Shown: piece by piece, positions 59,398-64,000 of the stretch
How positions within the stretch are numbered: the first letter of the stretch is position 1
How the letters are laid out: each line of letters opens with the position of its first letter
DNA from: Crenobacter cavernae
GTDB taxonomy: Bacteria; Pseudomonadota; Gammaproteobacteria; Burkholderiales; Chromobacteriaceae
Direction of reading: 5' to 3'
DNA: 64,000 nt
Assembly (NCBI RefSeq): GCF_003355495.1
Contig: NZ_CP031337.1
Span: 1,121,001-1,185,000, forward strand
Notes under the pieces: generated by a model
Seen by the model: the letters and a program-made list of their open reading frames with translations, nothing else
The model's database searches: none
What the model was told of the DNA's origin: nothing
Position numbers and translations under genes: made by a program

Positions 59398-61137
59398 ATG
59401 ACTTTGCGCGGAATATTTACCGTCTTGACGGCGGGCGGCGTGGCGCTGATGACGGCGCTCGGCCTGACGGCGCTGCAACTGAATGAGGCCGCCACCGAGC
59501 TCGAGCTGGCCGAGCAAAGCCGTTACCACAGTTATCTGCTCGCCGACGAATTGCGCCAGAGCTCGGACGAGCTGACCCGCATGGCGCGCACCTACGCGGT
59601 GACCGGCGACGCGCGCTACGAGCAGCAGTATCTGGACGTACTGGCGATCCGCGACGGCAAGAAGCCGCGTCCCGAGGGCTACGAGCGGATCTACTGGGAC
59701 TTCATCGCGGCCGGCGAGGCCAAGCCGCGCCCTGACGGCGAAACGGTGTCCTTGCAGACCCTGCTCGAACGCGCCGGCGTCACCGAGGCGGAGTTCGCCA
59801 AGCTGCGCGACGCGCAGGCCCGGTCGGACGCGCTGGTGAAAACCGAAACCGTCGCGCTGAACGCGGTCAAGGGCCGCTTCGACGACGGAAAAGGCGGTTT
59901 CACCCGCACCGGCGAGCCGGACCTGGCGTTGGCGCAGCGCATCCTGCACGACGCCGGCTATCACCGCACCAAGGCGGAGATCCTGCGCCCGCTCGACGCC
60001 TTCTTCGCGCTGCTCTCCGAGCGCACCGCCGCACAGGTCGCCGCGGCGCAGGCGCACCAGGCATTCTGGATGCAAGTGGTGGTCGGCCTGATCGTGCTGA
60101 CCGCGCTGACCCTGGCGCTCAGCCTCATGTTCGCCTACCGGAAGCTGATGACCATCCTCGGCGACGAGCCGCAGGCCGTGTCCGAGCAGCTGCGCGAAAT
60201 TGCCGCCGGTCGCCTCGACGGCGAGATCCGGACGAAGCGCCCCAACAGCGTGCTCGGCGTGCTGGCGCACATGCAGGCCGAACTGGCCGGCATGATCGGC
60301 GGCATCCGCCGCGGCAGCGATCAACTAAGGGAAACCGGCGGCAACCTGAAGACGCTGTCCTCGCTGGTGGCCGAAGGCTGCGCGCAGCAGGCGCAATCGA
60401 CCACCGAAATCGCCGCCGCGGTCGAAGAGCTGGCGGTGGGGGTGGCGGAAATGGCCGGTTCGGCGGAAAACGTCGAACGCTTGACCGGCCAGGCGCAGGC
60501 CGACGTCAGCGACGGTGCGGCGCAGGTTTCCGGCGTGGCGCAGAAGATCCACCAGGTGCGCGAGGTGGTGCTGGAGTCGGCGGAAAACGTGCGCGCGCTG
60601 GGGCGCGAGTCGGAGAAGATCTCGGCCATCGTCGATACGATCCGCGACGTGGCCGATCAGACCAGCCTGTTGGCGCTGAACGCGGCGATCGAAGCGGCGC
60701 GCGCCGGCGAGCAGGGCCGCGGTTTCGCGGTCGTCGCCGACGAGGTGCGCAGGTTGGCCGAGCGCACCGAGGTGTCGACCCGCGAGATCACCGAGATGGT
60801 GCAGGCGATCCAGAGCGGCGTGCAGCTGTCGGCGGCCAAGATGGAGCAGGCGGTGGTCGAGGTGGAGGCCGGCAACGTGCTGTCCGGCCAGGTGGAAGAG
60901 CGGCTGCAGGGCATCCAGCGGCAAAGCGCCGACGTCCTGACGCTGGTGCAGGGCATCACCCTCGCGCTGGTCGAACAGAAGGCGGCCGGCAGCGAGATCG
61001 CCCGCAACGTCGAGCATATCGTCGGCCTGTCCGAGCGCAGCGACCAGGGGGTACGCAGCATCGACGACAACGTCGACACCCTCAATGCCGTCGCCCACGG
61101 CCTGCACGAGGCGGTGGCCCGCTTCAAGCTGGCCTGA
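59398..61137 (+). CDS. methyl-accepting chemotaxis protein (chemoreceptor)
   Basis: 579 aa. TM1 at residues 3-25 (IFTVLTAGGVALMTALGLTAL), a periplasmic helical sensor domain of about 190 residues, TM2 (VVVGLIVLTALTLALSLMFAY), then the cytoplasmic signalling domain with the conserved hairpin tip VDTIRDVADQTSLLALNAAIEAARAGEQGRGFAVVADEVRRLAERT. ATG 59398 has a purine-rich GGGGGGAAAG upstream; the in-frame 59335 lacks one. No cheB/cheR pentapeptide is visible at its end (ARFKLA). Ligand unknown. Confidence 0.94.
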   Translation: MTLRGIFTVLTAGGVALMTALGLTALQLNEAATELELAEQSRYHSYLLADELRQSSDELTRMARTYAVTGDARYEQQYLDVLAIRDGKKPRPEGYERIYWDFIAAGEAKPRPDGETVSLQTLLERAGVTEAEFAKLRDAQARSDALVKTETVALNAVKGRFDDGKGGFTRTGEPDLALAQRILHDAGYHRTKAEILRPLDAFFALLSERTAAQVAAAQAHQAFWMQVVVGLIVLTALTLALSLMFAYRKLMTILGDEPQAVSEQLREIAAGRLDGEIRTKRPNSVLGVLAHMQAELAGMIGGIRRGSDQLRETGGNLKTLSSLVAEGCAQQAQSTTEIAAAVEELAVGVAEMAGSAENVERLTGQAQADVSDGAAQVSGVAQKIHQVREVVLESAENVRALGRESEKISAIVDTIRDVADQTSLLALNAAIEAARAGEQGRGFAVVADEVRRLAERTEVSTREITEMVQAIQSGVQLSAAKMEQAVVEVEAGNVLSGQVEERLQGIQRQSADVLTLVQGITLALVEQKAAGSEIARNVEHIVGLSERSDQGVRSIDDNVDTLNAVAHGLHEAVARFKLA

Positions 61138-61148
61138 GCCCGCCCGGT

Positions 61149-61178
61149 AAAACGCCCCGCGTCGCGGGGCGTTTTGCG
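61149..61178. terminator. terminator between the chemoreceptor and SYLF lipoprotein genes
   Basis: AAAACGCCCCGC/GCGGGGCGTTTT hairpin, A-rich and T-rich flanks. Confidence 0.88.
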
Positions 61179-61190
61179 TTTCGGGACAAG

Positions 61191-61769
61191 CTAGATATCG
61201 AGCCGCGAGATCTTGGTTCCCTGCAGGGAAACGTTGAACATCAGCCCGGTATTGGTCAGGACGAATCCCGCCACGTCGGCCTGGGCCGTCTTGGTATCGA
61301 TCGAACCGTCAGCACCGACCTTGATCAGCGCGACGTTGGCGTCGACGCCTGCCGTCCAGCCGCTGCTGTTGCGGAATTTATCGAGTGCCTCCTGCGTCAT
61401 AAAGACCAGGATGACCGCCTTGGATTGGGCTCCGGCCTGAAGTCCGATCGAGCCGGAGGCGGTTTGGTAGTATCCCGTCGACTTGGCGCCTTCGCGCAGC
61501 GCACCTTCGCCGTATTCTCCGCCGATCACCAGGCCGGCGGCGAGGACGGACGGGAAGACCAGCACGCCCTTGGCCTTCGCGACCAGTTCGCGCGAGCCTT
61601 TCGCTTCGCGGTAGAGTTTGGTCAGCGTCTCGTCGACGCCCGCATCAATCGTCTGGCGCTTGCTCATGCTCGTGCTGCTTGTCGTCTGCTGGCTGGCGGT
61701 GGTCGTACACCCCGCCACGAATAAAGCGCCGATCAGCGCGGCGACTATTGTTGTTCTCTTCATCATCAA
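61191..61769 (-). CDS. SYLF/Ysc84-domain lipoprotein
   Basis: 192 aa. MMMKRTTIVAALIGALFVAGC is a lipoprotein signal with lipobox VAGC. The SYLF domain covers residues about 70-190: AKGVLVFPSVLAAGLVIGGEYGEGAL, GYYQTASGSIGLQAGAQSKAVILVFMTQEALDKF. SYLF domains bind lipids; bacterial exported members are of unknown role. Three ATG codons in a row at the start (61769, 61766, 61763). Convergent with the chemoreceptor. Confidence 0.9.
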   Translation of the reverse strand: MMMKRTTIVAALIGALFVAGCTTTASQQTTSSTSMSKRQTIDAGVDETLTKLYREAKGSRELVAKAKGVLVFPSVLAAGLVIGGEYGEGALREGAKSTGYYQTASGSIGLQAGAQSKAVILVFMTQEALDKFRNSSGWTAGVDANVALIKVGADGSIDTKTAQADVAGFVLTNTGLMFNVSLQGTKISRLDI

Positions 61770-62062
61770 CCTTTCCCGAAAAGTGCAATCCAGGTCAATT
61801 CACAACGAATCTCTGAAAAAAGCGCAGAAATTCGTCAATCGTCATGCCGTGTGTAGCCCAAACAGTATTGACCGACGGCTCAGTGCTTTTCAAGAATCGG
61901 CGTCTTGCGCGCAAATCCCGCCGCCGGCGCATCGATATTGCCGCCGCCCGCCCCGTCGGCGGTGCCGGCCATCCGGTGATGTCCCTCGCTTGCCGCCGCC
62001 CTTGAGTGGTGCCAGAGTGTGCCGCTGCGTCACACATAAAAACAGCAAGCGAAGGGGAAGTT
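61770..62062. other. 293-bp divergent promoter gap, no gene
   Basis: No credible ORF. It should hold promoters for the leftward SYLF gene and the rightward chemoreceptor. AAGGGGAAGTT precedes ATG 62063. No motif copy or repeat stands out. Confidence 0.5.
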
Positions 62063-64000
62063 ATGGTTGGGACTCAGAAGTGGGGAAGGTTGAGCACGCG
62101 CATCACCGTCGTGGCGGCGGGCGCGGTGTTCGTCGGTTTCGCGGCGATGATCGGGCTGATCGTGAAGATGAGCTACGAGCGCGCGCACGAGGCCGGCTAC
62201 AAACAGGCGAAAAACTTGGCCGAAGGTTACGGCCATCAGGTCGCCGGCGACATCAACCGCGCGATGGAACTGCCCAAGCACCTGGCGCAGGTGCTGCAAG
62301 GGCTGCGGGGCGCCGGCAGCGCCGACCGCAAGCTGGCCGATGCGCTGACGCTAAAATTGCTCGACAACTCGCCGCAGGTGGTCGGCTTGTGGACGTTGTG
62401 GGAGCCTGACGCGTTCGACGGCCGCGACGACGCTTACCGCCTCGACTGGCCCAAGCAGGACCCGACCGGCCGTTACAACATCTACGCGACCAAGAACCAA
62501 GCCGGCCGCGCGACCGCCGACGTGATGATGTCGAAAGATCGCGTCGCCCAATTCGAGGCTTACCGCGCGAACCCAGAGGCCTACCAGCCCGACTACGAGA
62601 AGCCGGGCTGGGGCGACTTCTACTACACGCCCAAGGCGCGCAACCGCGACACGATCACCGAGCCGTTCCCGTACGAGGTGCAGGGCAAGATGCTGCTCGA
62701 GAGCTCGCTCGCGGTCGCGATCCGCGACGCGTCCGGCCGTTTCGCCGGCCTCGCCGCGGCCGACCTGTCGCTCGAGGACCTGCAGAAACGCCTAGGCGTG
62801 ATCCGCCCGTACGACACCGGCTTCGTCCAGCTGGTGTCGGCCGGCGGCCTCTACGTGGTCAACCCCGATGCGTCGACGCTCGGCAAGCCGGTCGCCAAGG
62901 ACGGCGCGCTGGCCGGTCATCTCGACAAACTGAAGGCCGGCAAGCCCTTCGTGTTCCAGGACGGCGGCTTCACCCACTTCTTCACGCCGATCGCGATCGG
63001 CGACACCGGCCAGTTCTGGTCCTTAGGTGTCAGCGTTCCCGACGCGGCGATCACCGCCGCCGCGGTAGAAGTGCGCAATAGCGCGATCGCCATCGGCATC
63101 GTCGCGCTGGCGCTGATCCTCGCCGCGCTGTTCGCCGTCGTACGCGTGCTGACGCGGCCGCTGAACCATCTGGCCGACACGATGGAAGGCCTCGCGTCGG
63201 GCCAGGGCGACCTGACCGCGCGCATCGAGGTCGCCAACCGCGACGAGATCGGCCGCACCGCCGACGCGTTCAACCGCTTCATCGCCAGTCTGCACGCGAT
63301 GTTCGCAGACGTGCGCGAACAGAGCGCCGCCGTTTCGCGCGCCGCCGCGCAGCTCGCCGCTTCGGCCGACGAGGTGCGCGTCGCGTCGGCGCAGCAGTCC
63401 GACGCCGCCAGCGCGACCGCCGCCGGCGTCGAACAGGTGACGGTCAGCGTGCAACATATCGCCGACACCGCCGGCCAGGCCGAACAAATGGCGCGCGACA
63501 CCGGCAAGCTGTCCGACGACAGCGTGCGCGTCGTCGAGCGCGTGACCGCCGATATCGGCCGCATCAACGACACGATGCACGGCCTGGCCGGGCGGATGAA
63601 CGGGCTCGGCCAACGTTCGGAACAGGTGACCGGCATCGTGCAGGTGATCAAGGACATCGCCGAACAGACCAATCTGTTGGCGCTGAACGCGTCGATCGAG
63701 GCGGCGCGCGCCGGCGAGCAGGGCCGCGGTTTCGCGGTCGTCGCCGACGAGGTCAGGAACCTGGCGGCGCGCACCGCCGAGGCGACGGTGAAGATCTCGG
63801 GCATCGTCACCGCGATCGGTCAGGACACGAACGAGGCGGTGCTCGAGGTGCAGCGCACCAGCCGCCTGATGAGCGACAGCGTCGAGGTCGCGCGCGAGGC
63901 GAACGGCACGATGCAGCATGTGCGCGAACGCACCGGCGACCTGGTCACGCGCATGGTCGACATCGCCGCATCGACGCGCGAGCAGTCGTCAGCCAGCGTC
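62063..64000 (+). CDS. dCache-HAMP methyl-accepting chemotaxis protein (3' end outside window)
   Basis: At least 646 aa, still open at the right edge. TM1 at about 12-35 (ITVVAAGAVFVGFAAMIGLIVKM). The periplasmic Cache-type sensor runs to about 330 (VVGLWTLWEPDAFDGRD, FYYTPKARNRDTITEPFPYEVQGKMLLESSLAVAI, GLAAADLSLEDLQKRL). TM2 (AIAIGIVALALILAALFAVV), HAMP (RPLNHLADTMEGLASGQGDLTARIEVANRDEIGRTADAFNRF), then the signalling domain with EQTNLLALNASIEAARAGEQGRGFAVVADEVRNLAART. Dbl-Cache receptors often sense amino acids or organic acids. One motif copy encodes GLGQRS (63603 region). Confidence 0.93.
   Translation, partial: MVGTQKWGRLSTRITVVAAGAVFVGFAAMIGLIVKMSYERAHEAGYKQAKNLAEGYGHQVAGDINRAMELPKHLAQVLQGLRGAGSADRKLADALTLKLLDNSPQVVGLWTLWEPDAFDGRDDAYRLDWPKQDPTGRYNIYATKNQAGRATADVMMSKDRVAQFEAYRANPEAYQPDYEKPGWGDFYYTPKARNRDTITEPFPYEVQGKMLLESSLAVAIRDASGRFAGLAAADLSLEDLQKRLGVIRPYDTGFVQLVSAGGLYVVNPDASTLGKPVAKDGALAGHLDKLKAGKPFVFQDGGFTHFFTPIAIGDTGQFWSLGVSVPDAAITAAAVEVRNSAIAIGIVALALILAALFAVVRVLTRPLNHLADTMEGLASGQGDLTARIEVANRDEIGRTADAFNRFIASLHAMFADVREQSAAVSRAAAQLAASADEVRVASAQQSDAASATAAGVEQVTVSVQHIADTAGQAEQMARDTGKLSDDSVRVVERVTADIGRINDTMHGLAGRMNGLGQRSEQVTGIVQVIKDIAEQTNLLALNASIEAARAGEQGRGFAVVADEVRNLAARTAEATVKISGIVTAIGQDTNEAVLEVQRTSRLMSDSVEVAREANGTMQHVRERTGDLVTRMVDIAASTREQSSASV

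Overview
The window looks like chromosomal DNA of a high-GC Gram-negative betaproteobacterium, most likely Neisseriales/Chromobacteriaceae. The support is LPS core genes (waaA, waaC, a WaaE-like transferase), HemL/HemJ haem genes, a XanB2-like aryl-polyene pigment gene, IntI with a chromosomal cassette array, and a dense interspersed 9-11 bp motif reminiscent of Neisseriales/Pasteurellaceae DNA uptake sequences. The genus is not determined.

Layout. 1-2965: end of an aryl-polyene (xanthomonadin-like) cluster (FabG-like reductase, GT2, acyltransferase, XanB2-like chorismatase). 3266-9700 and 15.9-18.9 kb: a split catabolic regulon (Rieske oxygenase, BetB-like and BetA-like dehydrogenases, an APC transporter, a PDR-type reductase, an XRE-PAS regulator) whose promoters share a 19-bp palindrome. 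9745-13202: a low-GC mobile unit bounded by inverted repeats and a 9-bp target duplication. It carries an EcoRI-family adenine methyltransferase, a DUF262-HNH nuclease and an IS903-like element, and it split a bidirectional terminator. 13.2-15.7 kb: MFS pump and LysR. 19-36.4 kb: mostly housekeeping genes (hemL, CYTH, hemJ, M48 peptidase, rubredoxin, thiD-thiE, homocysteine methyltransferase-like, waaC-waaA, core glycosyltransferase, epimerase, CorC-like, ung, rhodanese, pcm, TPP riboswitch-thiC). The 566-bp gap at 27214-27779 has five perfect DnaA boxes plus an AT-rich stretch and is a candidate replication origin; three parS-like palindromes lie 6-24 kb to its left.

36.4-46.5 kb: a chromosomal integron. 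It has intI (minus strand), an attI region with 23-bp tandem repeats, and 16 cassettes. Seven carry genes (two lipoproteins, two unknowns, a PD-(D/E)XK-like protein, a LysE exporter, a DUF4242 protein). Nine are copies of one ORF-less cassette family packed with the motif TTGGCCGAG/CTCGGCCAA. The last attC is broken and followed by an IS1111-type element with a frameshifted transposase.

46.6-64 kb: a second Tat-type intradiol dioxygenase-like protein, a glyoxalase-fold protein, an EF-G-like GTPase, GNAT, a RAYT with flanking REP sequences, RlhA-like U32 protein, small conserved proteins, LysR, deaminase, MFS, a truncated SurE-like protein, MscS, GST, two chemoreceptors (the last cut by the window end) and a SYLF lipoprotein.

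The most novel-looking signals are (i) the interspersed TTGGCCGAG motif, which sits alone in genes, as inverted pairs in terminators, and concentrated in ORF-less integron cassettes, and (ii) the terminator-targeting inverted-repeat unit carrying a methyltransferase-nuclease pair. All calls come from reading sequence and supplied translations; no database search or computation was run.
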